A stretch of DNA of 64,000 nt from Pseudactinotalea terrae (GCF_009733845.1 NZ_WNXZ01000001.1:620001-684000), one strand, 5' to 3'. Positions 16,877 to 29,134 are shown, counted from the first letter of the stretch. Notes: generated by a model from the sequence alone, not told the origin. Translations and numbers: made by a program.

Positions 16877-18010
16877 ATGGACATCGAACCCACCACCGTC
16901 AGCCTCGACCGCCCCGAGGAGCTCCTCGCCTATCTTCCGTACCGTTTCGGGTACGTCCCCACCGAGTCGCTCGCCATGGTCACGGTGCTCGAGGCTCCGG
17001 ACGGGATCGAGCTCGGCCTCGCTGCGCGTCTCGACCTCGACGACCTCGCGGTCCCGGGGGTGCTCGCGACCGCTGCCGCCGGCATCCGCGCCCAGATGCT
17101 GTGCGACCCCACGATCTCGGCCTTCGTCGTGGTCTATACCGACAGCCCGTTCGCGGATGTGCGAGCGGGGCGCGGCTCCGCCGGGCGTGCCCTCGCGGAA
17201 TGGCTGGAGGTGATGCCGCTCACGCATCCGAGCGAGGCGTTCGTGGTCTCGTCCACGAGCTTCATGTGCGTGGAGTGCCGGCGCCCGGCGTGCTGCCCGA
17301 CGGAGGGCCAGTCGCTCGAGAGGCTGAGCGAGACCGCGATCGCCGCGCGGATGGTGCTGGCGGGGGAGAACCTCGCGCCGAGCCGTGAGGCACTCGGCTG
17401 CCCCCGCCTGATCGACGCTGAGCGCCTTGCTGCCGCGACCCGCGCGGGCGACAAGGAGCGACAGGCGATGCGCAAGCGTGCTGCCGCTGCCCTGCCCCGC
17501 TGGCGGCGGCGGATGCTGGACACCTTCGGTATCGCCCTCGCCGAGGCGGCCTCGCGATCCCGGTCCAGGGGACCGTGGTCGCCGGAGCCCGCGGTGGCGG
17601 GGCGGCTGGGCGTGGCCATGGCCGATCCGCTGCTGCGCGACGCGATCGTCACGTGGACGGTCAGCGGCGAGCGCGGCGACCCCGGCGCCGAGGAGGTCCT
17701 CACGGGTTTCGCCGGCATGGTCACCGGCGAGCTGGAGGTCCCGGACCCGTCCCACCTGGAGTCAGCGAGGGTCGTGCTGACCGAGATCGTCAGGCATGCG
17801 GCACCTGGCCGCGCCGGGTATGCGCTGGCCATGCTCGGCTGGCTGGCGTGGTGGTCCGGGGAAGGAGCACGGGCCGACGTGCTGATGCGGCAGTGCCTCG
17901 AGGAGGACCCCGGCTGCTCCCTGGGCCAGCTGCTCAACGACGTGCTCGCGGGCGGCGTGCGGCCAGGGTGGGCGCTGCCGCAACCATGGGTGTCCCCGGC
18001 CGCTCGCTGA
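16877..18010 (+). CDS. DUF4192 family protein
   Basis: A 377-residue cytosolic protein of the actinobacterial DUF4192 family, whose function is not known. The N-terminus has the family's hallmark lead: DRPEELLAYLPYRFGYVPTE followed by SLAMVTV, then RLDLDDLA. A cysteine group near residue 130-140 (SFMCVECRRPACCP) is present. The C-terminal part contains RAGYALAMLGWLAWWSGEGARADVLM and a CSLGQLLNDVL-type end that looks like a TPR-style helix pair. A GTG directly before the ATG (16874) is an equally possible start. It is followed after 47 nt by the UspA gene, which has its own ribosome site and a TACCCT box between, so a common transcript is not certain. Confidence 0.8.
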   Translation: MDIEPTTVSLDRPEELLAYLPYRFGYVPTESLAMVTVLEAPDGIELGLAARLDLDDLAVPGVLATAAAGIRAQMLCDPTISAFVVVYTDSPFADVRAGRGSAGRALAEWLEVMPLTHPSEAFVVSSTSFMCVECRRPACCPTEGQSLERLSETAIAARMVLAGENLAPSREALGCPRLIDAERLAAATRAGDKERQAMRKRAAAALPRWRRRMLDTFGIALAEAASRSRSRGPWSPEPAVAGRLGVAMADPLLRDAIVTWTVSGERGDPGAEEVLTGFAGMVTGELEVPDPSHLESARVVLTEIVRHAAPGRAGYALAMLGWLAWWSGEGARADVLMRQCLEEDPGCSLGQLLNDVLAGGVRPGWALPQPWVSPAAR

Positions 18011-18057
18011 CGCGCTACCCTCGGCAGAACGCCACCGAGGATGGATGGAGGTGCGTG

Positions 18058-18447
18058 GTGCCGGTCGTCGCAGGCTTCGTCCCCACACCCGAGGGCAGAG
18101 CGGCCCTGGACTCGGCGATCGCCGAGGCCACCCGCCGAGGTCTCAAGCTCGTCGTGGTCGCCCACGAGCGGCGCGGCACCGAGTCCGCCACGCTCGCGGC
18201 CGCCGTCGCGGAAGCGGAGTCCACGCTGTCGCAGACGACTCTCGAGCACGAGGTACGACAGTCGGCCGGTTCCGACGTGGCCGAGGACCTCATGCAGGTG
18301 GCGGAACAGCTGGACGCCGAGCTGATCGTCATCGGGCTGCGTCGTCGTTCGCCCGTCGGCAAGCTGATCCTCGGCTCGAACGCCCAGCGTGTGCTTCTCG
18401 ACGCCACGTGCCCGGTGCTTGCTGTGAAGCCCGCACGCACGGCATGA
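18058..18447 (+). CDS. Universal stress protein (UspA family), single domain
   Basis: A 129-residue cytosolic UspA-fold protein. The first strand is VPVVAGFVPTPEGRAALDSA and the C-terminal ATP-loop region reads GLRRRSPVGKLILGSNAQRV followed by ATCPVLAVKP, the normal UspA ending. Usp proteins bind ATP and support survival under stress. The GTG at 18058 is preceded by GGAGG at seven bases, which decides the start. The stop overlaps the gcvT start (ATGA), so this gene is translationally coupled to the glycine cleavage genes. That link to glycine metabolism is unusual and is inferred only from position. Confidence 0.85.
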   Translation: MPVVAGFVPTPEGRAALDSAIAEATRRGLKLVVVAHERRGTESATLAAAVAEAESTLSQTTLEHEVRQSAGSDVAEDLMQVAEQLDAELIVIGLRRRSPVGKLILGSNAQRVLLDATCPVLAVKPARTA

Positions 18448-19538
18448 GCGAGGACCTGAGCACACCGCTGCACGGCGAGCACGTCGCGGCTGGAGCCACG
18501 CTCACGTCCTTCGCAGGCTGGCAGATGCCGCTCCGGTACGCGGGCGACCTCGCCGAGCACCACGCAGTCCGCACGGCCGCCGGCCTGTTCGACCTGTCGC
18601 ACATGGCCCAGATCGAGGTCAACGGTCCCGAGGCGGGGGCCGCCCTCGACCGCTCGCTGGTCAGCATCCCGTCCCAGCTCGCCGACGGGCGCGCTCGGTA
18701 CACGGTGATCGTCGCCGAGGACGGCGGGATCATCGATGACCTGATCGTCTACCGCTTCGCCGCCGACGAGTACCTGGTCATCGCCAACGCCGCCAACCGG
18801 CACACGGTGCTGGACGCGTTGACGTTCCGCAGCGGGGGGCTGCAGTGCTCGGTCGTCGACCGCACCCCGCATCGGGCGTTGATCGCCATCCAGGGCCCCC
18901 GGGCAGCCGAGATCCTGGCACCCCACCTCGATGTCGATCTCGATGCGCTGCGTTACTACGCCAGCGTCAACGGCACCGTCGACGGCGTGCCCACGCTGGT
19001 CGCGCGCACGGGCTACACAGGCGAGGACGGCTTCGAGCTCGCCGTCCCCGCGAACGGTGCTGTCGGTATCTGGCGGTTGCTGCTGGGCGCCGGCGAGAGC
19101 GCCGGGCTGGTGCCGGCCGGGCTCGCTGCCCGGGACACGCTCCGACTCGAGGCCGGCATGCCGCTGTACGGCAACGAGCTCACGCGGGACACCACACCCG
19201 ACGAGGTGGGGCTCGGCCGCGTGGTCAAGCTCGACCACGAGTTCGTGGGCCGGGACGCGCTCGTCGCGCGGGCCCAGAGTCCCTCGAGCAGGCACCTGAT
19301 CGGCCTGGTCGGGTCGGGTCGCCGTGCCGCTCGCGCAGGTTCGGCGGTCATCGACGGGGACGGCACCCAGATCGGTGCGATCACCTCGGGCGTGCTGTCG
19401 CCGACCCTCGGCCACCCGATCGCGATCGCCCTCGTCGGTGCGCCGGCCGAGGTGGGCGCGCGGCTCGAGGCCGATGTCCGGGGGACGCGCCAACCCATGA
19501 CCGTGGTCGAACTACCCTTCTACCGACGCCCGGCCTGA
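18444..19538 (+). CDS. gcvT: Glycine cleavage system T protein (aminomethyltransferase)
   Basis: Transfers the methylene group from the aminomethyl-lipoyl H protein to tetrahydrofolate, releasing ammonia. The 364-residue product has normal length. It begins with STPLHGEHVAAGATLTSFAGWQMP, contains GLFDLSHMAQIEVNGPEA and DDLIVYRF, and carries the folate-site pattern ARTGYTGEDGFEL with the conserved Asp. AARDTLRLEAGMPLYGNEL is also typical. The ATG overlaps the UspA stop. The next genes are gcvH and gcvP in the same direction, making a complete P-T-H set; the L protein is not here. I see no glycine riboswitch in front of this operon. Confidence 0.95.
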   Translation: MSEDLSTPLHGEHVAAGATLTSFAGWQMPLRYAGDLAEHHAVRTAAGLFDLSHMAQIEVNGPEAGAALDRSLVSIPSQLADGRARYTVIVAEDGGIIDDLIVYRFAADEYLVIANAANRHTVLDALTFRSGGLQCSVVDRTPHRALIAIQGPRAAEILAPHLDVDLDALRYYASVNGTVDGVPTLVARTGYTGEDGFELAVPANGAVGIWRLLLGAGESAGLVPAGLAARDTLRLEAGMPLYGNELTRDTTPDEVGLGRVVKLDHEFVGRDALVARAQSPSSRHLIGLVGSGRRAARAGSAVIDGDGTQIGAITSGVLSPTLGHPIAIALVGAPAEVGARLEADVRGTRQPMTVVELPFYRRPA

Positions 19539-19576
19539 CAGCCTGGGCGACCCCACGACGGAAGACGCGATCTGAG

Positions 19577-19951
19577 ATGAGCATCCCCACCGACCGCCAG
19601 TACACCGCCGAGCACGAGTGGGTCCAGCTCGACGCCGGCACCGCGACCGTGGGCGTGACCGCCTACGCGACCGACGCCCTGGGTGACGTGGTCTACCTCG
19701 ACCTCCCCGCCGTCGGCAGCGAGGTGGTGGCCGGTCAGCCCTGCGGCGAGATCGAGTCCACGAAGTCCGTGAGCGAGCTCTACTCGCCGGTGACGGGCAC
19801 GATCTCGAGGATCAACGACGCCGCTGTCGAGGCTCCCGAGGTGGTCAACGCCGACCCGTACGGCGAGGGATGGCTGTTCGCCGTCACCGTCGAGGCCGAG
19901 GGCCCGCTGCTGGACGCCGAGGCGTACACCGCACTGACCGACCAGGGCTGA
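19577..19951 (+). CDS. gcvH: Glycine cleavage system H protein
   Basis: Lipoyl carrier that shuttles the aminomethyl intermediate between the P and T proteins. The 124-residue product starts MSIPTDRQYTAEHEWVQLD and has the lipoylation site ESTKSVSELYSP with K63 the modified lysine. GEGWLF near the C-terminus is also characteristic. It lies 38 nt after gcvT and 3 nt before gcvP. The ribosome binding site is poor (only GAAG-like bases upstream), so translation may depend on its position in the operon. Confidence 0.95.
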   Translation: MSIPTDRQYTAEHEWVQLDAGTATVGVTAYATDALGDVVYLDLPAVGSEVVAGQPCGEIESTKSVSELYSPVTGTISRINDAAVEAPEVVNADPYGEGWLFAVTVEAEGPLLDAEAYTALTDQG

Positions 19952-19954
19952 GGC

Positions 19955-22792
<2,838 letters not shown>

Positions 22793-22797
22793 GGTGT

Positions 22798-22830
22798 GGA
22801 ACAAAGCAGCACGATCCCCGCGTTTATAAT
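22798..22830 (+). promoter_or_regulatory. sigmaR/SigH-like promoter motif overlapping a TATAAT box, upstream of the sigma factor gene
   Basis: GGAAC at 22798-22802 and GTT at 22822-22824 are separated by 19 bases, which fits the GGAAY-N18/19-GTT consensus of the oxidative-stress ECF factors sigmaR and SigH. TATAAT at 22825-22830 directly follows the GTT and is a perfect housekeeping -10. The two elements give start sites within a few bases of each other and a leader of about 120 nt before the ATG. In Streptomyces the principal sigma gene hrdB has a sigmaR-dependent promoter, so this arrangement has precedent. Confidence 0.55.
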
Positions 22831-22955
22831 GGTGACTGCCCGCGACCTAGCAGTCGCCAGCCCGCCGCCGATGTTTCAGTGCTTGCGTTTCCGGGGTACC
22901 TGTTCCGGAATCGAGATCGTCGTGCCCGCCGTGAAGAAGAGGGTTTCCCATCGCC

Positions 22956-24266
<1,311 letters not shown>

Positions 24267-24281
24267 CTCACAGCACGACGA

Positions 24282-24310
24282 CGGCCCGGCACCTATGCGG
24301 TGTCGGGCCG
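24282..24310 (+). terminator. Hairpin terminator after sigA
   Basis: A 12-bp stem (CGGCCCGGCACC with GGTGTCGGGCCG, one G-U type pair) around the loop TATGC, followed by TTTCGCT, a short T-run. It closes the sigA transcript 15 bp after the stop. Confidence 0.7.
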
Positions 24311-24338
24311 TTTCGCTGTCGGGCCCACGCGCCATCGC

Positions 24339-24344
24339 TATCGT
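24339..24344 (+). promoter_or_regulatory. Candidate -10 box for the small-membrane-protein/TmrB operon
   Basis: TATCGT lies 31 bp before the ATG at 24376 and just after the sigA terminator. No strong -35 can be seen. The operon needs a promoter in this gap, and this is the best hexamer in it. Confidence 0.35.
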
Positions 24345-24375
24345 GTGGGACGAGGGCGAGCAGGGGGAGTGAGCG

Positions 24376-24525
24376 ATGGCGGTCGAGGAGATCCTGATCC
24401 TCGTCATGGTGGCCGCGCTAGTCGTGGCCGGCTACTGGTTGATCCGACGGGCGGTGCGGCTCGGCACCCGTGACGCGCTACGCGACGCCCGACGTGACGG
24501 TGCAGGGGATGGGAGCAAGCCATGA
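24376..24525 (+). CDS. Tiny single-helix membrane protein A (49 residues)
   Basis: A 49-residue protein starting at an ATG preceded by GGGGGAG. It has an acidic lead (MAVEE), one membrane helix (ILILVMVAALVVAGYWLI) and a basic tail RRAVRLGTRDALRDARRDG. The stop overlaps the start of the second tiny gene (ATGA). The tail motif YWLIRRAVRLGTRDALR resembles YWLIRLAVRAGIRDADR of the next protein, so the two are tandem paralogues. No known family comes to mind. Good ribosome site, overlap coupling and the shared motif argue that it is real. Confidence 0.7.
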   Translation: MAVEEILILVMVAALVVAGYWLIRRAVRLGTRDALRDARRDGAGDGSKP

Positions 24526-24677
24526 GGTTGCAGGCGTGGCACCTGGTCCTGCTGATCTACCCGATTCTTGCCGCTCTGGCCGTCCTGGCTCTGTACTGGC
24601 TGATCAGGCTCGCGGTCAGGGCGGGCATCCGGGACGCCGATCGGCTGCGGGCCCGCGAGAGCACCGACGCGCAGTGA
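24522..24677 (+). CDS. Tiny single-helix membrane protein B (51 residues)
   Basis: A 51-residue protein whose ATG overlaps the stop of the preceding gene. After MRLQAWH comes a membrane helix (LVLLIYPILAALAVLALYWL) and a tail IRLAVRAGIRDADRLRARES with mostly basic and acidic residues. The core motif YWLIR-AVR-G-RDA is shared with the upstream protein. The stop in turn overlaps the GTG of the TmrB-like gene (GTGA). Both tiny proteins would sit in the membrane with the charged C-terminus in the cytosol by the positive-inside rule. They may form a hetero-oligomer or anchor the P-loop protein; this is inference. Confidence 0.7.
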   Translation: MRLQAWHLVLLIYPILAALAVLALYWLIRLAVRAGIRDADRLRARESTDAQ

Positions 24678-25267
24678 TCGTCTGGATCAACGGAGCCTTC
24701 GGAGGCGGCAAGACCCACACGGCGTACGAGCTCGTGCGACGCACCGAGGACTCGGTTCTCGTCGATCCCGAGATCGCCGGCTTCGGGCTGCAGCGCACGC
24801 TTCCCCCGGGGCAACGCGTGGACTTCCAGGACATCGCGGCCTGGCGGTCCGGCGTCGTCGAGATCCTCGACCGGGTCGAGAGCGCAGGTCAGTGCGCCGC
24901 GACTGTCGTGCCGATGACGCTCGTCGAGCCCGCGTACCTCGAGGAGATCCACGGCGGTCTGGGCGCGCTGGGCCACGATGTCCGGCACATCGCGCTCGTC
25001 GCATCGCCCGAGACCCTGCGGCGGCGCTTGCGCGGCCGGCTCGAGGGGTTGCGCGGGCGTGAGAGCTGGGCGATGCGGCAGATCGACAGGTGCGTGCGGG
25101 CGCTGTCCGAGATGGATGCGCACCGTGTCGACAACGACCAGGCCGGGTTGGACGCCGTCGTCGAAGAGATCGCGGAGCACGTCGGCCTGCCCCTCACGAA
25201 GCCGCCGCTGCCCACCTGGCGCGCGCAAGCCCGCCGGCTGCGGGTCGCTGCTGCGGTTCTCCGCTGA
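24674..25267 (+). CDS. TmrB-like P-loop ATP-binding protein
   Basis: A 197-residue ATP-binding protein very similar in pattern to Bacillus subtilis TmrB, which gives tunicamycin resistance. It opens VIVWINGAFGGGKTHTAYEL, where GAFGGGKT is the Walker A loop. Next come VLVDPEIAGFGLQR, DFQDIAAWR, ATVVPMTLVEPAYLEEI, the ASPETLRRRL segment and the closing signature ESWAMRQIDRCVRALSE, which is shared with TmrB. TmrB is held at the membrane by a C-terminal amphipathic helix, and here the C-terminus (WRAQARRLRVAAAVLR) is basic and could do the same. The GTG overlaps the stop of the upstream tiny gene. The natural substrate or toxin is unknown. Confidence 0.85.
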   Translation: MIVWINGAFGGGKTHTAYELVRRTEDSVLVDPEIAGFGLQRTLPPGQRVDFQDIAAWRSGVVEILDRVESAGQCAATVVPMTLVEPAYLEEIHGGLGALGHDVRHIALVASPETLRRRLRGRLEGLRGRESWAMRQIDRCVRALSEMDAHRVDNDQAGLDAVVEEIAEHVGLPLTKPPLPTWRAQARRLRVAAAVLR

Positions 25268-25332
25268 GTCGACCGGGTCGGGTGGTTCGGGCAGCGCGCA
25301 TGGAGGTGCGGCCTCCTCGCCCGCACAACAGC

Positions 25333-25369
25333 CGACGACCCGGCCCCCGTCGAAGGGGCCGGGTCGTCG
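25333..25369. terminator. Bidirectional hairpin terminator
   Basis: A perfect 15-bp stem (CGACGACCCGGCCCC with its exact complement) and a 7-base loop, placed between two convergent genes, the TmrB-like gene and the DUF7455-like gene. There is no T-run on either side. It can serve both strands. Confidence 0.75.
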
Positions 25370-25414
25370 TGTGCTGTGGTGCGCTGCTGTCGCGGCGGGC
25401 GCCTGGGCGCCGCC

Positions 25415-25645
25415 TCAGCGTGCTGCGGTCGTGGCTGCGTCGGCGTGGAGCCGCTCGGTCTCGTCGTGGATGTGCGAGGCCACGGTCTCGAGTGCCGAGC
25501 CGTGCTTACGGGCGTGGTGGGCGCAGAAGTTCAGCTCGCCTCCGGAGGCAAGCTCAACTCGCACGTACGCCTGCGCACCGCAGGCATCGCACCTGTCGTT
25601 GGCGGTCAGGGTCGGGGTCGCTTGTTCGGCGGTCATGGTGCTCAC
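25415..25645 (-). CDS. Small DUF7455-like zinc-binding protein
   Basis: A 76-residue protein with LTANDRCDACGAQAYVRVEL and SGGELNFCAHHARKH, the pattern of a small actinobacterial family (DUF7455). The CxxC in the first part and CxHH in the second probably bind one zinc ion. The C-terminal 25 residues are helical and charged. I chose the GTG at 25645 (start VSTMTAEQ); the in-frame ATG three codons later (25636) is the alternative. An AT-rich TTACATAT lies just upstream. Such proteins are common near gyrB- or sigma-like genes, but their role is not known. Confidence 0.75.
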   Translation of the reverse strand: MSTMTAEQATPTLTANDRCDACGAQAYVRVELASGGELNFCAHHARKHGSALETVASHIHDETERLHADAATTAAR

Positions 25646-25830
25646 GTTGATATGTAACCACCGACCTCGGACGATCCATCCGTGCCACGCGCCGATTCCG
25701 CTGACCGCGTACAGGACCGATCTCTCGACCAGCTCGAGCTCCTGCTGGTGCGGGTGGGGCACACGGGGTCCGTGAGGCGCGATTCCGGTCTCGACGCGTG
25801 CCGCAACCAGGCGTTGTCGCCGCAGCGACC

Positions 25831-25836
25831 TACGAT
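25831..25836 (+). promoter_or_regulatory. -10 box for the leaderless topoisomerase B gene
   Basis: TACGAT is followed by six bases and the GTG at 25843. The 197-bp gap 25646-25842 otherwise shows no gene. Confidence 0.5.
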
Positions 25837-25842
25837 GCTGAG

Positions 25843-27987
25843 GTGTCAACGACCTCCGCTTCCAAGCAGCGCCCGGACAGCTACACCGCTCGCCACCTCT
25901 CGGTCCTCGAGGGGCTCGAGGCGGTACGCAAGCGGCCGGGCATGTACATCGGGTCGACCGACTCCCGCGGTCTCATGCACTGCCTCTGGGAGATCATCGA
26001 CAACGCCGTGGACGAGGCGCTCGAGGGTCACGGCGACCGCATCGACGTGATCCTGCACCCCGATGGGTCCGTCGAGGTTCGTGACCAGGCTCGCGGCATC
26101 CCGGTCGACAACACCGCCGCCGGCCTGTCCGGTGTCGAGGTCGTGTTCACCAAGCTGCACGCCGGCGGCAAGTTCGGTGGCGGCTCGTACGCCGCGTCGG
26201 GCGGCCTGCACGGAGTCGGAGCCTCGGTCGTGAACGCGCTGTCGGCGCGTCTCGACGTCGAGGTCGACCGTGGCGGCAAGGTCCACGCGATGTCCTTCCA
26301 CCGCGGCGAGCCGGGGGTCTTCGACGACAAGGCGGGCGTCTCGCCGGACTCGCCCTTCCAGCCGTTCACGGACCACTCGGAGCTGCGGGTGGTCGGCAAG
26401 GCCAAGCGGGGCACGAGCGGCACCCGGATCCGTTACTGGGCCGACCCGCAGATCTTCCCCGCCTCGTCGGCCTTCTCCTACGACGAGCTCGTGACGCGCG
26501 CGCGCCAGACCTCGTTCCTGGTCCCTGGACTCACGCTGGTGATCCGCGACGAGCGTGGGTTGCCCGGCACCCCCGGCGCTGAGGGTCCGGTCGAGGAGGT
26601 CTTCAGGCACGACGGCGGGATCGTCGACTTCGTGGACCACCTCGCCTCCGATCCTGCAGCCACCGACACGTGGATGCTGCGCGGCAGCGGCACGTTCACC
26701 GAGACCGTGCAGTCGCTCGACGACAACGGGCACCTGCGCCCCCAGGAGGTCGAGCGCACGTGCGCCGTCGAGGTCGCGGTGCGGTGGGGGACCGGCTATG
26801 ACACCGAGGTGCGCAGCTTCGTCAACATCATCGCCACCCCCAAGGGTGGCACCCACCTCACGGGCTTCGAGCAGGCGCTGCTCAAGGTGATCCGCAAGCA
26901 GGTCGAGGAGAACGCCCGGCGGCTCAAGATCTCTGCCAAGGACGGCAAGGAGCGCATCGAGAAGGATGACGCGCTCGCCGGGCTCACCGCCGTCGTCACG
27001 GTCAGGGTTCCCGAGCCCCAGTTCGAGGGCCAGACCAAGGAGGTCCTCGGCACCGCTCCGGTGCGCCAGATCGTCAGCAAGGTGGTCGAGGGCGAGCTCA
27101 CCAAGCTGCTCACCTCCTCGAGCCGCACCGTGAAGACGCAGGCGGCGTTGCTGCTGGAGAAGGTCGTCGGCGAGATGCGCGCACGCATCCAGGCCCGTAC
27201 GCAGAAGGAGATCTCGCGTCGCAAGACCGCCCTGGAGAGCTCCACGCTGCCGGCCAAGCTGGCCGACTGCCGTACCGACGACGTCAGTCGCTCAGAGCTG
27301 TTCATCGTGGAGGGCGACTCGGCGCTCGGCACCGCCAAGCTGGCGCGGTCCAGCGAGTTCCAGGCGTTGCTGCCGATCCGGGGCAAGATCCTCAACGTCC
27401 AGAAGGCGTCCCTGGCCGACATGCTCAAGAACGCCGAGTGCGCCGCGATCATCCAGGTGATCGGCGCCGGCTCGGGCCGGACCTTCGATCTGGAGGCTGT
27501 GCGCTACGGCAAGATCGTGCTGATGACCGATGCGGATGTCGATGGCGCGCACATCCGTACGCTGCTGCTCACCTTGTTCTTCCGGTACATGCGCCCGCTC
27601 GTGGAGGCGGGTCGCGTGTTCGCGGCGGTGCCGCCGCTGCACCGTGTCGAGATCCCGGCGCACGGGCGCGCCAAGAGCGAGGTCCTCTACACCTACTCGG
27701 AGCCGGAGCTGGCGAAGATCCTCAGCAGGCTCGAACGGTCGAACCGGCGATACAAGGAGCCGATCCAGCGCTACAAGGGCCTGGGTGAGATGGACGCCCG
27801 TCAGCTCGCCGAGACGACCATGGACCCGGGTCGTCGCACGCTGCGCAAGATCACGATGGCCGACGAGTCCGCGCTGCAGCACGCCGAGACCGTCTTCGAG
27901 CTGCTCATGGGCAACGACGTGGCGCCGCGGAAGGACTTCATCGTCGCGGGGGCCGAACGTCTCGATCGCGACCGGATCGACGCCTGA
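25843..27987 (+). CDS. parE: Type II DNA topoisomerase subunit B (GyrB/ParE-like)
   Basis: ATPase subunit of a type II topoisomerase that relaxes or decatenates DNA. The 714-residue protein has the GHKL ATPase motifs VRKRPGMYIGST, EIIDNAVDEALEGHGD and GGLHGVGASVVNALS, then the TOPRIM metal-binding motifs EGDSALGTAK and DADVDGAHIRTLLLTLF. PIRGKILNVQKA and QRYKGLGEMDARQLAETTMD are also typical. The GTG at 25843 is fixed by the -10 box and by homologue starts. The matching subunit A lies at 31106-33574 on the other strand. Because the pair is apart from dnaA/dnaN and next to sigA, I take it to be the second enzyme (topoisomerase IV), but sequence alone does not fully separate it from gyrase. Confidence 0.9.
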   Translation: MSTTSASKQRPDSYTARHLSVLEGLEAVRKRPGMYIGSTDSRGLMHCLWEIIDNAVDEALEGHGDRIDVILHPDGSVEVRDQARGIPVDNTAAGLSGVEVVFTKLHAGGKFGGGSYAASGGLHGVGASVVNALSARLDVEVDRGGKVHAMSFHRGEPGVFDDKAGVSPDSPFQPFTDHSELRVVGKAKRGTSGTRIRYWADPQIFPASSAFSYDELVTRARQTSFLVPGLTLVIRDERGLPGTPGAEGPVEEVFRHDGGIVDFVDHLASDPAATDTWMLRGSGTFTETVQSLDDNGHLRPQEVERTCAVEVAVRWGTGYDTEVRSFVNIIATPKGGTHLTGFEQALLKVIRKQVEENARRLKISAKDGKERIEKDDALAGLTAVVTVRVPEPQFEGQTKEVLGTAPVRQIVSKVVEGELTKLLTSSSRTVKTQAALLLEKVVGEMRARIQARTQKEISRRKTALESSTLPAKLADCRTDDVSRSELFIVEGDSALGTAKLARSSEFQALLPIRGKILNVQKASLADMLKNAECAAIIQVIGAGSGRTFDLEAVRYGKIVLMTDADVDGAHIRTLLLTLFFRYMRPLVEAGRVFAAVPPLHRVEIPAHGRAKSEVLYTYSEPELAKILSRLERSNRRYKEPIQRYKGLGEMDARQLAETTMDPGRRTLRKITMADESALQHAETVFELLMGNDVAPRKDFIVAGAERLDRDRIDA

Positions 27988-28096
27988 TTCCCGCCCGGGA
28001 GCGCAGCAGCAACCACCATGAGGCACACTGGAGGAGGACCGGCCACCGGTCCCGACCCGACGACCGTGCCCCGGTGACCTCCGACATCTGGACCTC

Positions 28097-29131
28097 ATGA
28101 CCAGCTCCCTGCCACCTCTGCGCGAGCGCGTGGACCCGCCTGCGCGGCTGGATCCACCGCCCGCCGAGCTGGGCTTGCACTGGCGTGGGCTCGAGCTGGC
28201 GGACATCCCGGCGCTGCACGTGCTGTTCCACCGGATCGAGGAGCACGACAGCACGCCCTACCGCACCGCGCTCGAGGAGACGCACGAGCGTTACGTCGCC
28301 GACTGGCACAGCGAGCCGACGAACGTCCTCGGCGGGTTCGACCCCGCCGGCTCACTCGTCGCGTTCGCTGCCGTCGCACTCTCACCGACGGACACGCACA
28401 CGCTGCGGGTGCACATCGAGGGCGGCGTCGACCCCGCACACCGCCACCGCGGCATCGGGACCGCGATGCTGGACTGGGAGCTCGGCCGCGCCCGGCAGCT
28501 GCTCGCACGGTCCGACCGCTCGGTCCCGGCCCGACTGGTGGTGCACGTCGAGGAGGGCATGCCGGACTCGGTCCACATGCTCACGACCCGCGGGTTCCAG
28601 CCGCGCCGCTACTACACCGAGCTCCGCCGTGACCTGGCCTTGCCGCTCCCGCCGGTGGTCCTGAAGCGGCCGCTCGAGATCGTGCCGTGGTCCGCCGAGC
28701 TCGACGAACAGGTCAGGCTCGCGCACAACGTGGCCTTCGCCGAGCACTGGGTCTCCGAGCCCCAGACCGCTGAGAGCTGGGCGCAGGGACGCACCTACTT
28801 CGTGCCGGAGTGGAGCTTCATCGTGCTCGACCGCACGACGGACCGGGCGCAGGTCGTGGGCTACCTGCTGTCCAGCAAGTACGAGCAGGACTGGCCTTCG
28901 CTGGGGTGGAGCGAGGGCTATATCGACCTGCTGGGGGTGCGCCCGGACTGGCGCGGGCGCGGCATCGCGACCGCACTGGTGTCCCAAGCCCTCCACGCCT
29001 ACGCCACCTCGGGCATGCAGTACGCCTCGCTCGGCGTCGACACCCAAGAGCCCGGCGAGGTGTTCGGGCTCTACAGCAAGCTCGAGTTCGAGCCCACCCG
29101 CGGCTCGACGATGTACACGATCGACCTCTAG
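28097..29131 (+). CDS. Tandem GNAT-domain acetyltransferase
   Basis: A 344-residue protein with two GCN5-related acetyltransferase folds, like the mycothiol synthase group. The first domain has VHIEGGVDPAHRHRGIGTAM with the acetyl-CoA pyrophosphate loop HRHRGIGTAM, then DSVHMLTTRGFQPRRYYTEL. The second has LLGVRPDWRGRGIATALV with loop RGRGIATA and ends with YSKLEFEPTRGSTMYT. Both loops appear intact, so either or both halves could be active. The ATG at 28097 has no strong ribosome site. It is downstream of the topoisomerase gene by 109 bp. The acceptor substrate is not evident; gene symbol withheld because mshD needs closer comparison. Confidence 0.85.
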   Translation: MTSSLPPLRERVDPPARLDPPPAELGLHWRGLELADIPALHVLFHRIEEHDSTPYRTALEETHERYVADWHSEPTNVLGGFDPAGSLVAFAAVALSPTDTHTLRVHIEGGVDPAHRHRGIGTAMLDWELGRARQLLARSDRSVPARLVVHVEEGMPDSVHMLTTRGFQPRRYYTELRRDLALPLPPVVLKRPLEIVPWSAELDEQVRLAHNVAFAEHWVSEPQTAESWAQGRTYFVPEWSFIVLDRTTDRAQVVGYLLSSKYEQDWPSLGWSEGYIDLLGVRPDWRGRGIATALVSQALHAYATSGMQYASLGVDTQEPGEVFGLYSKLEFEPTRGSTMYTIDL

Positions 29132-29134
29132 GTC

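Noticed and set aside
18011-18057. Glycine riboswitch upstream of the gcv genes.
   Set aside because: The gap before the UspA-gcvT unit is only 47 bp, too short for the aptamer, and no conserved glycine-aptamer core is visible.
28036-28052. Inverted repeat GGACCGG/CCGGTCC behind the topoisomerase B gene, considered as terminator.
   Set aside because: Only 7 bp with a 3-base loop and no T-run; such repeats are frequent by chance at this GC.
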